A stretch of 64,000 nt of DNA, taken from the NCBI GenBank assembly GCA_025330725.1, contig JAIWND010000007.1, forward strand, positions 744,001 to 808,000, read 5' to 3'. The notes under the pieces were generated by a model, which worked only from the letters and a program-made list of their open reading frames with translations, searched no databases and had not been told where the DNA came from. This stretch comes from Chlamydoabsidia padenii (Eukaryota; Mucoromycota; Mucoromycetes; Mucorales; Cunninghamellaceae). A program made the position numbers and the translations under genes. This document shows positions 11,838-25,064 of this stretch, one piece after another (position 1 is the stretch's first letter; each line of letters begins with the position of its first letter).

Positions 11838-12134
11838 ATAACTTCCCCCTAGATATAGCTTTTATACAAACAAATCAATAAAACAACTTTTTTTTTTTAC
11901 CTATCATGCAAAACACCACGTATTTAAACCTCGATATAACCCAGAGACCCAAAGATTTGTATAAAAAGATTTTATTGTTTAACAGGATAAATACTTATTT
12001 ATTTATATATATATATATATATACGTTTATGTAGGTAATAAAAAAAGATTATACACTAACTAGTAATAATAATAAAAGAAAAAAAGAGAAGGGAAAAGTT
12101 ATTAACAAGACCAATAAGATATAAAACAAGACTA
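11838..12134. terminator. Convergent 3' region with AATAAA at 11877-11882
   Basis: PNG1 and the kinesin gene end 300 bp apart, facing each other. AATAAA at 11877 fits PNG1. A (TA)n run lies at 12004-12022 and another A/T-rich stretch near 12040-12080 could serve the kinesin gene. No gene lies between. Confidence 0.5.
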
Positions 12135-15100
12135 CTAATTGTAAAAGGTACCACTCATCACACTTGATGAGCGATTGGTGGGTTCCCATTTCTGTTGCAA
12201 GTCATCCATACTGCTGATACTATGTCGGTATTGCATCTTGGCACTGGAGGCACGAGTAGGTGTTTGTGAGAGACGATCAAAGACATTACTGTTATTACTG
12301 CCGGCAGAAGATCCCCGTTCCATGGCATGACTAGCGTACATAGTATGAGGAGCAAAGGTGGCCACCGAGGAAGGTCGACGAAGAGTAGCGACACGATGTT
12401 GCTGTTGCTGTTGCTGAATCACTGAGGCTGAGACACGTGGTGAGGCGGGTAAATCTTTGTTATGGTAATACTGTGACGGATATTGTGGATAATCCATAGT
12501 GCTATTATTGCTTCCATTCATCAAATGTCGAGGTGGTGTTGATGTGGTGCTGTTGGTTCCCATCATGGATAGTTCTCGCAAAGAGGCTCGTCGTCGAGTG
12601 GGTACCGGAGGTTGTTGTAATGAGAAGGCCCGTTTCCTTAAAGTCGCACTGCCACCTTGAGAAGAGTTGGAGGATTCGGGTTGGGAAGAGGATTGGTCGG
12701 ATTGGATGGATGAACGGCGGAAATGGCTGCTTCGGATGGATGATGTGGATGATTCGCGATCAGTGGTGCTGTAACGTGCGAATTCTGCTGGGTTGATCAT
12801 GGAAATGGCCATGGGCGATTCCGATCGATGTTGTTGTTGTTGCTGCCACGACATTCTTTTCTGTATCATGTTAAAGAATCGATCAGGTGAAGGTGTTGTG
12901 TCTCGATTGATGTATTTACCCATTTCTGTTAAAGCTGTTGGTGGTTTGTTGTTATTGACCATGTTTATATTGCTGAGCGTTTCCGGTCGTGTTGGGCCTT
13001 GTGAAGAGTAAGTAGTAGATCCTGTTGTTGAAGCCGGTGACATCAAAGGTGATAATAATGCTGCTGCTTCATCTATACTGCTGTTGCCGCCACCATATGA
13101 GCCGTTGGGAGATCCACTCGAGCTTGCACCACTGGCAGGATAATAGTCGGTCGATCCAGGTTCAGGAGTGGTGATCATGCCCCGAAGCCCATCTTCATAG
13201 ATTTTGTCGAATATTGTGTTGCCATTGTTGATATATTCTTCAATCTTCACATCGATAGCGCTGTCCTTTTCATCATCGCTGCCGAATCCGCCACCAATAC
13301 TGCTGCCACTGTTGCCACCATTGGCACTTTCCAATTTACGAATACGTCGTTCATTATCCACTGTAGTTGCAATAGCCGCCCGTTTCATCACAATTAAGGT
13401 ACGTCGTAAATCATGCACCGTTCGTTCGAGATTTTGCATTGTCACTTGTCGGTTACATTCACTGGTTCGGACGTTAACTATATCATCCATAAGACCTTCG
13501 GCAATGCGTCGACATTCATCCACCTCCAATGACTTGAGAATCTTGATCGACATATCGTAGGCCACTTCAGGTGCTGCTGCTGCTGGGACGTTGAATTGTT
13601 CTTCTAGTGCATCCATATCCATCCATTCGTCATGGGAAGCTGCTGCTGCTGCATAGGCCGCCGCCGCCGAGTCGCTGATGATTTCATCCGCAAAAGTAAC
13701 TCGTTTTTCTGGTTGATGATGGTGATGTTTGGTGACAGATCCATCTGAAGTTGTTGTTACCGTAGCATCATCCATTATTTCTCCAGCTGCTTCAGATTGT
13801 AAGGCACGGATTCTGGCCGAGAGATAAGAGATTTCCGCCGAGATCATATCGATACGTTCATCCATGAATTCCACGCCCATATTGTTCATCGGTTCACCAG
13901 TGAGCTCCGCATTTTCTTTTTCGGCCAAGTAGATGTGTTTTCGTTCTTCTGCCAGTTCCAGTTTTTCAGCTGCCAGTCGTTCCCGCTTGAAGAGAAGTTG
14001 TTCCATTTCCACAATAGCTTGTTTACCTTGAATCAGTTGATATAGTGCACGATCCAGTAATTGCTTCTTACGTGTGGCACGAATATGGACAGGGATAGGA
14101 TTCTTGGTGCGACGTCTGGTGTTGGAAGTGGTAGTAGAAGAAGATGTACGGAAGGACAAACCACCGCCGCGGGCCATAATAGCAAAGCTGCCACCCATCG
14201 CTTTAGATACTTTGCCAAGTAAACGTTCATCCAAGACACCACCTTCGCGAACTGCCTTCTTCAAGACATTGGTCAATTGCTTGAGTTGGTTGTTGTTCAT
14301 GATCGTTTCTTCATTGCGGCGTTTTAAGGTGAGTTTCTGAGCTTCGTGTTCCCGTTCCAGTCGTTTTCGTGCTTGATTGGCTTCGGCATTGAGTCGTTGG
14401 AGCTGGTGGATTTTACGATCTTGAAGAGTCATCTGTTCCCGGACCCGTTCAGCTTCTTGTTTCATACGCTTGATCATACGCTTCTTTTCCATCTTGAGAG
14501 TTTCCACATTAACCCGAAGAGACCGCAGAAGAGTGTCATTTTGGTTGCGAGTGGCTTGCATTGTCATAGTAGTTTGAGAATACTTGCGTCGAAGATCCTG
14601 GATTTCAGATAAAAGTGATTTCATCTTGTTTTCATAGGCATGGCGAATTTCAATCAATTGTTGTTTTTCACGAAGTTGGACACCGTCTGATTTCACTCCG
14701 CCAGTGTTGTTGGTACTTGATGCAAATCCAGATTTGGTGCGAGTGAGTGCTTCATCCTTTTCACGTTGTAAGCTGGCCAGTCTTGATTCAAGTTCACCAA
14801 TCTTGTCGTCGAATTTGCGTCGCATGAAGGTGTATTCGGTTTCTGACTTTTCAAGATGAGATACCAATTCTTCCTTCACACGGATATCAGACTGTATTTG
14901 ATGTAGCATACGGACCAACTGAGGATTATACTTGTCACCCTGAGTGTTGGCATATGTGTTTTTGAGATCATCGTTGGAAGGTGTTGTGTTGCCGCCGTTT
15001 GGTGATGGAGAGGTAGGGTTCTCGCCATTAGGTGTAGCGCACTTTGTCGTTTTGATATCATCTTCCCAAGTAGGTACAGCCTATGTGCCATAATACCAAA

Positions 15101-17973
15101 AAGACAAGTTAATTAAATCATTTTCTATAAAAGTGTGCATTTGATTTTACTTACCAATCCTTCAATTTCATCAAAGAAACTACCATCATCGCTTCGTTGA
15201 CTGTCAGGGGATGGGGACGAAGTAAAATTGCCTTCGTCAGACGCCATACGTTGCAAGTCCTTGTCACCATACAATTTAGCTTCAGCTTCTTCAAATGCCT
15301 ATAAAAGATAAATCGTTAGTATGGAAGACATGTGCATAATAATGAGGGAATCAAGATTGTAATATTTTAATCCTACCTTGAGTTCATTCTCCCATTCTTG
15401 TGCTGTGTCTTCAAGGGGCTAATACAATAAGTAAAAAGAAAAAAAGAAAAAAGGTGAGTAATGCGATTCGAATCCCGTCTTTTTGGATTTTTACCTTGAC
15501 CAGTTCCAAGACCTTCATACCATTTTGGATTTCTTCACGAGCTTTAGCAATACTGTCCTTGACATCATTTCGAATATCATGGCCGTCTTCTTGATGATTG
15601 TAGTGTGCATAATGTTCATCCTCCAGTTCTTCGGTGAAGGAGTGGTGTGTTTTCCCAGAATGAGAGACATATTGCCGCCGAGATGTTCGAGTTCCCCGTC
15701 GCCCATTTGAGGTACTGCTACTTGATGATGACATGAGTGGTCGACGTCGACGTCGATTGGCTTTATGTGACCGTGACGTAAGATGTGATGATGAGTGTGT
15801 AAAAGACAAGGTGGAAGAGGACATTGTAAGCTGACTGGATTGATGTTGAGGCGGTTTCGTATTCTCCAAAAAGACAAGCCGATCCTTCGTATCAGCCAAT
15901 TCGTTAGTGAGATCTTGAATAGTCTTCTGATACTGGGCCACCAGAGGATGTGATTGGATACGAGCATTACCAGCCATGGGTTCCAAAATAGATTGATCTT
16001 GTCGAGGTTCCGATTGATCCAGATTGTTGTTAAGAAGATCGTAACTGAGCCGTCTTGTTTGCATTTGAGCATCCACCTCTTCTTCGTATTTCAGGAACTC
16101 GCCAAGTTCTTTTTCCATCACCATAGTATCTCGTTCGCTAGTGACTTGAATTAGGCTTGTAGAGAGGTCATGTATCCGATCCCGGAGCCGACTGACTTCA
16201 TTTCGGAGAGCACGGTTTTCATCCATAGCCAGATAAGACGATGTACCACCATGACTTCTTGAGCCCCCGCCACCAGCACCAGCACCCACGACCGCACCGG
16301 ATCCGACTTCCGCACGTAAGCTAGCATTTTCCATTCGTAATCGTGCGAGTTGAGCACGGAGCTGATTGACTTCAATAGAGCTACCGGCAAAATCTTGATT
16401 GATGACCACCCGATTCTTGATGTTCCGAGCACGATTGGCATATTTAAGAGTGTTAAGTGTTTCCATGAAATTAGCATCGGCAGGTGACACACAGGCCAGC
16501 ATCAGAGTTTGACTATTGCCACCCAAGGAGTCTTGAAGTAATCTTGTCAGTTTGCTGTCGCGATAGGGGACATGGGAGCCTTTACGGTGTTCGTCGCCTA
16601 ATGCCGATATCACATTACCAAGAGCCAATAGACCAGAATTGATTGCAATACCTTCTTTTGCACGATCACCTTGAGCATTAGTTCGTTTTAACTATTGAAT
16701 CATGTGAGAGGTGAATTGATAAAGTTTGTTATAGTCTTTCTTTCCTTTTTTTGGTTACTTACCCTTTCTGATCCAGCAAGATCCACAAAATGGAATTTAC
16801 TTGTAAGTGTATTTGTGTTCTCCAGGTCAGGTCGAGTTTGTTTGAGTATCACCGAGAAAACCGCGTGAGATCTTGAGGAGACGGTATTCATGTCAGTAGA
16901 ACCTGTTGTACGACATAGTGAGCCTTTAGCAAGAAATCTAAAAAAAGCTAGTTAGTACAAAAGAGACAACAACACCGAATGATGCATGACATGACAGTTT
17001 ACTTACCCTAGTAATTCTTCAGGACTTGTGCACAGTTCTTCTTTGACACCGCTCCAATAGATATTGCCAGCCACATCTTCTCGGATTGTCACTTCAGCCG
17101 GTGCCGTTCCAGTTATAACACCACCTTTGCGTTTTTGAGCATGATAAGGATTCAACAGGTCGATCAGTTCTTCATTATAAAGTTCCAAGAAGGAAACATA
17201 AACTTGATAATCAAAGCCAGGAATGGATGTCATTCGTTCTTGCAAGTTTTGATATAACTGGACAATACACCGTGGTACAATACCTATTGGATAAAGTAAA
17301 CGGGGAATAAAGTTCAGTGCCTGTGGTTTTTGATTGGAACGGGTCTGTGGTTAGTTATTCGTTTTCTTTTTTGACGTACCTTCTTGTTCAGCATTGGCAC
17401 TATTTTCCAGACTTGTTCCCATAGAGTATGTTTTCCTACAATGTAATAATTGAGTTTAGTAAACAAAAAAGCAAGATGGATTTTATCGATGCTTACCCTG
17501 AACCTGTTTGACCATAAGCAAGAATGGTAGCATTGAATCTATTCAATAAAAGTGAAAAACCACGTTAGTTATGTGATATGACCCAAATAAAAGTAGGCCT
17601 AATTTACCCGTCAAGGAATTTATCTATCAATGGTTTTGCGGAAGAGGCATAGACTTGTGCTTGTGGAGTTGTAGAATTGTATACATAGTCAAAGGTAAAG
17701 GATTTGTCGGTACCAATCAAGATTTGTGGTTCATTAGGAATAAACGATATACATTCTGTGCAATTGCTGAGTTGTTCTTTTTGTGTTAAAGGCCTGACAC
17801 GGAGTCCTACCCTAAGTGCATTGTATATGAAAAAAGAAGAAGAAGGAAGAATTAGTATGTGCGTTTGTTTTTGTTCCTACTGCTACATCGGGAGATATCT
17901 TCCCAACTGTACTATTTTTCAATAGTTGTCAATAATGTTCATTTGTTCCTTACCTTACTGCTGTTGAAGTCAT
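12135..17973 (-). CDS. Kinesin-4 family motor protein (KIF4/KIF21-like)
   Basis: Ten exons (17973-17954, 17811-17608, 17538-17497, 17435-17380, 17283-17007, 16937-16763, 16691-15495, 15418-15377, 15298-15155, 15080-12135) give about 1700 residues. The N-terminal motor (about 1-360) has [17 protein letters not shown], the P-loop GQTGSGKT at 84-91, switch I NTVSSRSH, switch II DLAGSER and the neck-side [10 protein letters not shown]. The [11 protein letters not shown] block and the overall plan fit kinesin-4, plus-end motors that control microtubule length and chromosome-arm or spindle midzone organisation. Long coiled coils follow (about 380-560 and 740-1000). The last 400 residues are Ser/Asn/Gln rich and disordered with polyQ. 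The first exon codes only six full codons. No C-terminal WD40 domain as in animal KIF21 is seen. Confidence 0.92.
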
Positions 17974-19400
17974 TTATCAACAAAGGGGAATAAGTATTAA
18001 GAGTATTAAGGTAAAAGGAATTTAATAAGTAAGATGAAGAAAAAAAACAATAAAGTGAGCGAAAGAGAAAGAAAGAAAAAGAAACCAACGACCCACAGAT
18101 ATTTTGTACCACTAATGGTTGCACAAGTTTGGCACCGACTCAAAATGCGCGTCGGGATTCCAAATCTCAAATATTCAGGGGATGCCGGGATGCTTGCTCC
18201 GTCAGTTTTTTAATAGAACAGAATAAACCTGATGCATCAATGCATCATCAACTTTTTTCATCATCATCATCATTTATCAAGCGTAATATAAGCAGTAGCA
18301 AGCAATAGGGTCAAGTTGAGTATAACCATGTGCCACTGATATCTATACAGGATAGGAAAACAAGCTAAATAAAAGCTTCGTTAAGAGTATTACTTACAAC
18401 ACAGATACTTTCAAGACTAGAACTAGTAAAATTACCTTGGCTTTCTCTTCTTCTTTTTTTTTTTTGGATAAAAGACAACAAAGCAAATCTCGTCAATTAC
18501 TTTCACCACGTTACATTCAGACACCTCTGGTTATTTCAGTAAACGAACGTAGGAGAAGTGGTAAGTAGGAAATCAAAAAACTATCACTTGAACAAAGCTC
18601 TTCATCGATAAATGAAGTCTGAGCGCAGCTCTGATTAGGGAGATCGTAAAAGGACACCACAATTTTATCGATTAAGCGGGAATTGAATTTTTCTTTTTTC
18701 CTTTTCTCTTTCTAAATGCTCGTTTTTAATTTTTTCTTCTTCTTCTTACACAATCCATAATCCAACCATCTTTAATCAAAAGGGCACTTTTATGATAACT
18801 TTTATATTAAAAGTAAGTTATCAAAAAAGTAACAAACATGAACTAACCCTACAACTTACTATTACCATTCTTCTCCTAACTATTAAATACATCACGAAGA
18901 ATTCCTTTTTGACTTTTGTTGATTGATGCAGTTGGTGGCCTAGGTAAAACTATTACAATTTGAGTGCCTTCAATCAATACAGCAAATACAACAAAAAACA
19001 ACAACAAAAACAACAGTGGGCTTGGTAGATTAAGTGCTCATACTATGGAAAACAATATTGGATTATCAATCTCAAGCCCAGGTAAGTAAGACAAATGAAG
19101 ATATAAAGTAACTAATATGCAGATTTGCTCCAGTTTTGTAGTAATCAATATGTTGGCCTTTGTCAAATTACTTTACAGGCATTGATTCAACCAATCCACT
19201 CGAATCTGGATAGTAATAAAAACCGATAAGAAAAAAAAAAGTAGGGATATATTGCAATCACTTTAGCTAACCCCATTCTTTCCTTTTAGTAATCAAGGAT
19301 GGTACAGCAAAAGTGGCAATGCTTGATGGCTTTTATCCTATACAAGACTATTTCTAGAAGACTTTAAATAGGATTAAAACTCATGTGCCGACGACTACCG
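17974..19400. other. Intergenic, upstream of kinesin; no intact gene
   Basis: This is mostly A/T-rich DNA. A weak motif copy lies at 18150-18162 and a clearer one at 18676-18692 (GCGGGAATTGAATTTTT). A short T run sits at 18455. From about 18840 there are scraps with splice-like borders and short open stretches but no reading frame that I can join. Confidence 0.4.
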
Positions 19401-19434
19401 ACAACTGTAACAGCTCCACCAAATTGCTATGCCA

Positions 19435-19605
19435 TACTCCTACAGTCTACAGCATTCACCCAACATGATTCGCATCAGTTATCTCTCTACATCTCGAATT
19501 GACAATCACATAGTGAACTATAAAGATCCTGTGGAAACTCTACACCACCTATTGGATCTATGGAAACAAGCACTACAACCATCCACCACCTATACCTTGT
19601 AGTAA
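19435..19605 (+). pseudogene. C-terminal fragment of an F-box-like gene family
   Basis: A frame of about 50 codons ends at 19605 with HHLLDLWKQALQPSTTYTL and a stop. The same ending, LHHLLDLWKQSLQPS, is found near 25856-25910 at the end of the F-box pseudogene. The 3' flanks also match: ATGATCTTCC, TAGTTTGTCTTTTA and CACATTGTGAT recur in the same order at 19710-19780 and 26017-26090. This is therefore one end of a duplicated segment that has lost its upstream exons. An upstream in-frame TAA stops the reading frame at about 19410. Confidence 0.5.
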
Positions 19606-20373
19606 TAGATAGCACCTTATATAATTAGATGTTAATAATAAAAACAAAGATAGAGTAATATAGATGGTATTATAATAATATATATAAACCGTATTAATAA
19701 AACTTCAGGGGTATGATCTTCCTTATTTGTCTATCTTTTACATTATATAGTTTGTCTTTTACAGTGTGCACATTGTGATCATTGGGCCCAATCACCTTTG
19801 TCCATTAATCGGAGCGCTTCCCGTTACTTGCATGAATTGCCTTCTAGCATGACAGCGGAAGGGCAAAAACCACAACTTTCAAAATCCGCTACTACCTTTC
19901 ACTTGTATATAAAACTCTTCCTCCTTCTTGTTTGATATCCCCTCCCCTCCCCCCCCCAAAAAAAAAGCATATGCATTCATATATAAGATGGCTGTTTTTA
20001 ATACTCTCGTTTAGTCCTACAAAAGGGAGAAGATTCCGGTATATCTTTGGTCGGGCATTGAAAACGGACGGTTTTTGGTCTTCTTAACAACAAATAAAAC
20101 ACGAACGGGCCCTTTTCTTCTCCTCTCTCTTTTACTTTCCACTCACTTTTTAAACCTCATTTTTATAACAATGACTATCCATAACAATCAAAACTTGATT
20201 TACTCTTATGTGGACATAAAGTACTCTGCTCAAGGTGGATGCTCCAACCAATTTCCGAGTTAACATCCAGGCGGCCAAACTCAATCAATACACCAAACTC
20301 AAGCTCTTTGCTACCCTCCATTTTTAACTTGCAGCAGGTCTCCATGTGATCAACCCAGCTCACCCAGTCCAAT

Positions 20374-20406
<33 letters not shown>

Positions 20407-20520
20407 AAACTCATTAACAGAAAAACACCTTATCCACTTTTCTCTCACTTTTACCGCTATAGATTGATTGCAATCAAAGGCAAACGCCTATGATACCCAA
20501 ACTATTTAACAAGTGGCTTT
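19606..20520. other. Duplicated 3' flank and decayed coding scraps
   Basis: 19606-19790 is the flank shared with 25925-26100. At 20171 an ATG opens 35 codons, and a second frame one base away (about 20245-20330, LKVDAPTNFRVNIQAAKL) continues as if by frameshift before hitting a stop. A run of about 29 A follows at 20376-20404. This looks like the decayed 5' part of a gene; I cannot name it. Confidence 0.35.
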
Positions 20521-21011
20521 ATGACAAGACTAAAGTATCTGAAGGTGAAGCTTAATCTATCCAAGCACATCTACTGTCCCTCATACAATGTCATCAAACA
20601 AGAATACAAGCAACATCAACCACCGACACCGCCAACTACACCAAAGACCAATGATCCATCAACACCTCTCTCGCCATCACACGTATTCTCATACATATCC
20701 ATCTCCGTATTCACCTTTGGAGTCTCAATTCAGCTTGCCGCCGTTTTGGTATGCAAGCTTGCAAAAACGACAAACGACATTGATGTCGCTCTATTCAGTC
20801 GCCATTATACTGTCATATTATGCTTCCACAAGTTTATGGATCTGATCATTGAACGAAATCCGGATACTAGCGAATATATGAGGTCTTGGCCAATACTCAT
20901 TGTGGAAGACGAATGCGAAACCTCATGTATCTTCATTTGTGTTTACAACTGTGCGCTAGATTTCATCACTCATCCCGTGGTATTGGAAATGAAGGTACGT
21001 AAAAAAAAAAA

Positions 21012-21048
<37 letters not shown>

Positions 21049-21522
21049 ATTGGAATACTAACTAGTATTTTGATTAGGAGCAAGTACATCGGTTGCATTT
21101 GGGTGAAACAGCAAAAGTGTCACTGGAACTGATACTTCGATTCAATCAAGTTTACCAAGACTAGTGGAAATCTCTTCCTTCGTCATTCCGAGTGTGTGAT
21201 CAAGACCCTGATGATATATCCTGCCGACCTTATATTGAACAATGCGCAAATCAAATCAAGTTGATCGTGTTTATCATCTCTACAGCTTACAAGGCGGAAG
21301 CGAATCTGGCATTGGCGAAACCTTACAATCAATCCTCGATTGCCCAAGATGGAAACTACCAACTGGCACGGGCTATTCAAAAGCGGGCCCTGAACGAAAC
21401 TTATGATTGTGTTGAATTTTTGACCATCGCAATGAAAAGGGTGGATTCGATCATGGATTACTGTATTTGTAAGTGTATATTAACTTTGTGAAATGATGAT
21501 TTGATCTAACCTCTCTCTCTCT

Positions 21523-21556
<34 letters not shown>

Positions 21557-21710
21557 TAATGTAGTTGCCTCTGATCTACTGTTGGGGATATCTGATATAC
21601 TATGTAGTCTGGCAGCAAGCTCAAGTGTGTCTGTGAAACTACGGCCCAAGCAAAAATTGATGGAATACCTCTATGATCTTCAACTGTCCAGTTTATGCAA
21701 GGAAACCTAG
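20521..21710 (+). pseudogene. Unknown gene with one in-frame TAG
   Basis: Three exons can be joined in phase: 20521-20994, 21078-21468 and 21565-21710, ending in SLCKET and a stop. The frame is open throughout except for a single TAG at 21162-21164. The introns look normal: GTACGT with a long (AT)n tail, and GTAAGT with a T tract of about 33 before the acceptor. If splicing instead ran from 20995 to the AG at 21163-21164, the TAG would be skipped in phase and a 307-residue protein would result, at the cost of a 28-codon stretch that looks coding. The start is uncertain. I recognise no domain. Confidence 0.4.
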
Positions 21711-21918
21711 TCCCTCCCTTACTGTCAACTTTGGTACATATGGATTCAGGGACAAAATCAGCATCGATCAATACAATACCACCGACCTGACACCAAATAT
21801 ATTGGACATGTACTGCACAACGAATACACCTTCCCTTGTTTGGCATTTTGGATACGATGTTATACGAAAGTACCCAAAGACAATTAGACAGCATTACCAT
21901 TTGGAATTGTGTACATAG

Positions 21919-22280
21919 TTATAATACTTTTTTAAAATAAATAAATAAACTTTACTTTTTAATCATCATCTCGACCTGCAGGACTCACTACCTTTTTTAG
22001 ATTAAAACACCGACCATGTGATTTATGGAATTCAGGAACCATCATCAATCACAAAAGCAAAAAGATAACACACCAAGAGGAAAAGTAATATAAAAGATTA
22101 GGTAAAGTGAAAAGAAGAAAGGATAAAAGGAACATCACATCATAAAATACCAACCCGCTGGATTACGGACGGAGTGGAAACTTGGTGTGATCATATTCGA
22201 TCTCCTCCAAGAGAAATTAATTACTTGTTCAACCTTTACCCCAACCTTTCTCTTTCTCTTCATTTTTCTTCTCGGTTTTG
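21919..22280. other. Intergenic, no gene seen
   Basis: A/T-rich spacer with AATAAATAAATAAA near 21936 that may end the preceding transcript, and a CT-rich stretch just before the next start codon. Confidence 0.4.
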
Positions 22281-22446
22281 ATGGAAAACACTTCCAAATC
22301 AGTTTTCTATGTTTGTGTGAATGACATTTGCTATTGTGATTTCCGGATCTCTGTCCATGGCTGTGAAGATGAGGATAGGTTGCGAGCTATATACAATGCC
22401 ACTACCGGCATCACCTCGGTGGTTGTCCTTTTCGGCAAGTCCAATG

Positions 22447-22481
<35 letters not shown>

Positions 22482-23897
22482 CAAAAGCAAAAGAAAAGTA
22501 GGTGACTCATGTTTTATGTATATCAATAGGTTTGTGGTTGCTGTTCAAAAGAATATATATTCAGGGGCATACTTTTATAGATAAACGATCATCCAAAGGG
22601 TGTTTGCGGCCTCATCCATTGGATTGTCTCTTGCTATTCTGCACCATTTTCAACATACGTGAGTATTAATCTTACATAATCAACAAGCTATCCACTGACC
22701 CTCTTCTTTAGTACGAATCCTAGATAATGGGATTCTTGTGGCTGATGCTGGTAATCATCCTATTGTGCGAACGGTAATCACCTCTCCCAAAAAAAAAAAA
22801 AAAAGTAGCGGGATTTGAAAAAGTGTCACATCTGGATTTTAACTTTCTTTTTTTATGACATTTATAGTTTTTTTGGGAGTTGTCATGGGAAACTCTCTAT
22901 ACAGCGTTTATCCTTTATGTCCTCGGTGTAGCACAGACCCTTCGTGATGTAAGTCAAACTGTTTGTCTTCATTATACCTCTTAAACTGACAAGACATTAT
23001 GCATGAATTAGTCCCATCAATCTATATCGACTGGCTGGCTGCCAAGTGCAAAAACTATCGACATCTCCATCTCGCTTCTCTTACTTTGTATGACATGCAC
23101 TGGTATGACCTGTGCTTTTGCCTCCGGCGGCTTAGCTACATCCAATCCCCGTGTGGCAGAAAGATTCGTTTATGCACAATACTACTGCTGGTTTATCTAC
23201 TGTGCCATCTTGTCTGTCAGTATCCTTTACTGTGGCGTACGTCTTATTCGCATTCTTCAAAACCATTTAAAAAACTTTACTATGCCGAGACATCGGATCA
23301 ATAACATTAAAACTGGTATCTTCAAAGTAAGTAAGCAAAAAAAAAAAAAAAAAAAAAAAGCGGAAATTCAAATCCTCTGTTTTGTGCATAGATCAAAGTC
23401 ATGGTGTTTATTGGATTCTTTGGTAGTATAATTTATGGTGTTTCTATGGGTGCATATGCGCTTCTACGACAGCAGGTTTTGATGGCACCCGGTGGTAGGT
23501 TGACTTTGTCTCTCGTATGGAACTTGGTCGGGCCACTGTTCATTGCTGTGGTGGAGTATGCCGCAATGGTCAGGTACAGGGCAAAATTTTTGATCTTGTA
23601 GGCGGGGGTTTAATTCCATGTCTCCTTTTTTTTTTTTTCAATAGCACGGCACCTTCAGATATGGGAAAAGTATTAGGACTAAAGAGTTCATCAAATAACA
23701 ATACCAGCAATATGGATCAAGACAATAACAGTAGTCTTGGTACTAAATCACACGATATGAATATTTATGCTGATACCATCTTCATTACACAACATGCGGC
23801 CACGCGACCCATTTCCACACAAGATACCGAACGATTACAGATGGAATACCAAAATGCCACTAAGCAGTTCCTACAAGGTGGATCCGCCACTAGCTAG
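22281..23897 (+). CDS. Seven-TM-like integral membrane protein, unknown ligand
   Basis: Seven exons (22281-22434, 22530-22658, 22712-22773, 22868-22948, 23012-23326, 23392-23573, 23645-23897) give 391 residues. The first 40 residues are Cys-rich (VCVNDICYCDF, VHGC) and precede about seven hydrophobic helices (for example TTGITSVVVLFGLWLLF, ISLLLLCMTCTGMTC, FIYCAILSVSILYC, IGFFGSIIYGVSMGAYALL, VWNLVGPLFIAVVEYAAMV), then an 80-residue polar tail. The layout resembles fungal seven-TM receptor-like proteins, but no known receptor motif is seen. Intron 1 needs a GC donor (GCAAGT at 22435), and its body is a 35-A run. Introns 3, 5 and 6 each hold a copy of the dispersed GCGG-ATTTGAA motif beside a homopolymer. 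The function is not known. Confidence 0.75.
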
Positions 23898-24060
23898 ACT
23901 AATATTACATGATACACCTTTTAACTTAATCTTGTCTTATAATAAACTGTAAATATTTTATGCCATTTTTACAAATCTGCTTGCGGCGGGGTTTAATATC
24001 TTTTTTGGGATCGTGCGCTTTTTTTTAAAAAGGTGGGATTGAAAAAAACTGTTTCTCTTT
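23898..24060. other. 3' region with two motif copies
   Basis: AATAAA at 23941 is a likely poly(A) signal. Motif copies lie at 23983-24000 (GCGGCGGGGTTTAATATC) and 24032-24047 (GGTGGGATTGAAAAAA), the second next to a T/A run. Confidence 0.45.
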
Positions 24061-24985
24061 CCCCTCCTTTTTTGTATTAGATGACTATGATCCTTTTAGA
24101 GATGACAACATCACTAACGGTGGAAAAAAACGAACGCAAATCTTAACTAGGCGACCCTTTGGATCCTTTGGCAGCACCAAGTAAAAAACAACAATTTCAT
24201 AAAACGGCGACCCAGAAAACGTTGGATCATACAGTGTAAGCACCCTCAAAAGAATCATTCACCTTGATTATACAGACTAATACTTGTTTAACTTATTTAG
24301 ATTTTGCTCAGCAGATGACTTACTTCTATTACGAAATGAAACTTCTTGGCTCCAATTCTGTGGAAAGGGACACAAAGTAAGTTGATAAAAAGAATAATGA
24401 TTTTCTATAAGCATCTGTAGCTAATCATTATCTCTCTTCTTTTTTTTTTTTTTTTTAGGATGAAGATCTCCAAAGCTAATGTGGTACTATCGACTATGGG
24501 CTTCCAAACTGTATTCAAGATTCAACTCTGCTGACTTTAGTACACAGGTGATGAAAGCGTCAAGCAACAAACAGTGCAAAGTAAATATGATCCCTCCAAA
24601 TATAACAACAAAAAGTCATTGTTTTACTAATCTATCGTTTTCTTTATTTTTTTGTAGCTCATGTAGTCAAGAACAGTTCGGACAGTATTGACACTAACTC
24701 GTAGGATCGTGTTACTGAAATTCTGCCTGGTATAACTTTGAAAGATGGTGATCGGGCTTGACTAATCAGGTATAGTCACATACAAAGAATAAGGGGAGGG
24801 AAATGATAGAATGGTTAACTGGCAGTTTTTTATTATAGTAACGACAAGGATGATGCTTCTTCAGACAATAACGATACCAGTGACGATGACGACATGGACG
24901 ACATGGACGCTCCACCTTTGTTTATGAAAGCAGCTCCTGTCACTCAACCACTAATCACCACCACCATGCCTGTAGATGTGTTTTT
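24061..24985 (+). pseudogene. Decayed exon fragments, unknown origin
   Basis: Several short open pieces have splice-like borders: one near 24301-24376 (ADDLLLLRNETSWLQFCGK), one near 24460-24550, and an acidic Asp-rich piece at 24840-24975. They do not join into one frame. They may belong to the 5' part of the adjacent F-box pseudogene or to a separate broken gene. Confidence 0.3.
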
Positions 24986-25064
24986 TTTTTTGTTGATTGA
25001 AAAAATAAAAAATTCGGGGCGGTCTCCCGATATTTATCGTCTATATATATATTGATCACTAAAT

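Noticed and set aside
12135..16000. Plus-strand open frames opposite the kinesin exons
   Set aside because: They follow the codon pattern of the kinesin exon on the other strand and have no domain or splice support.
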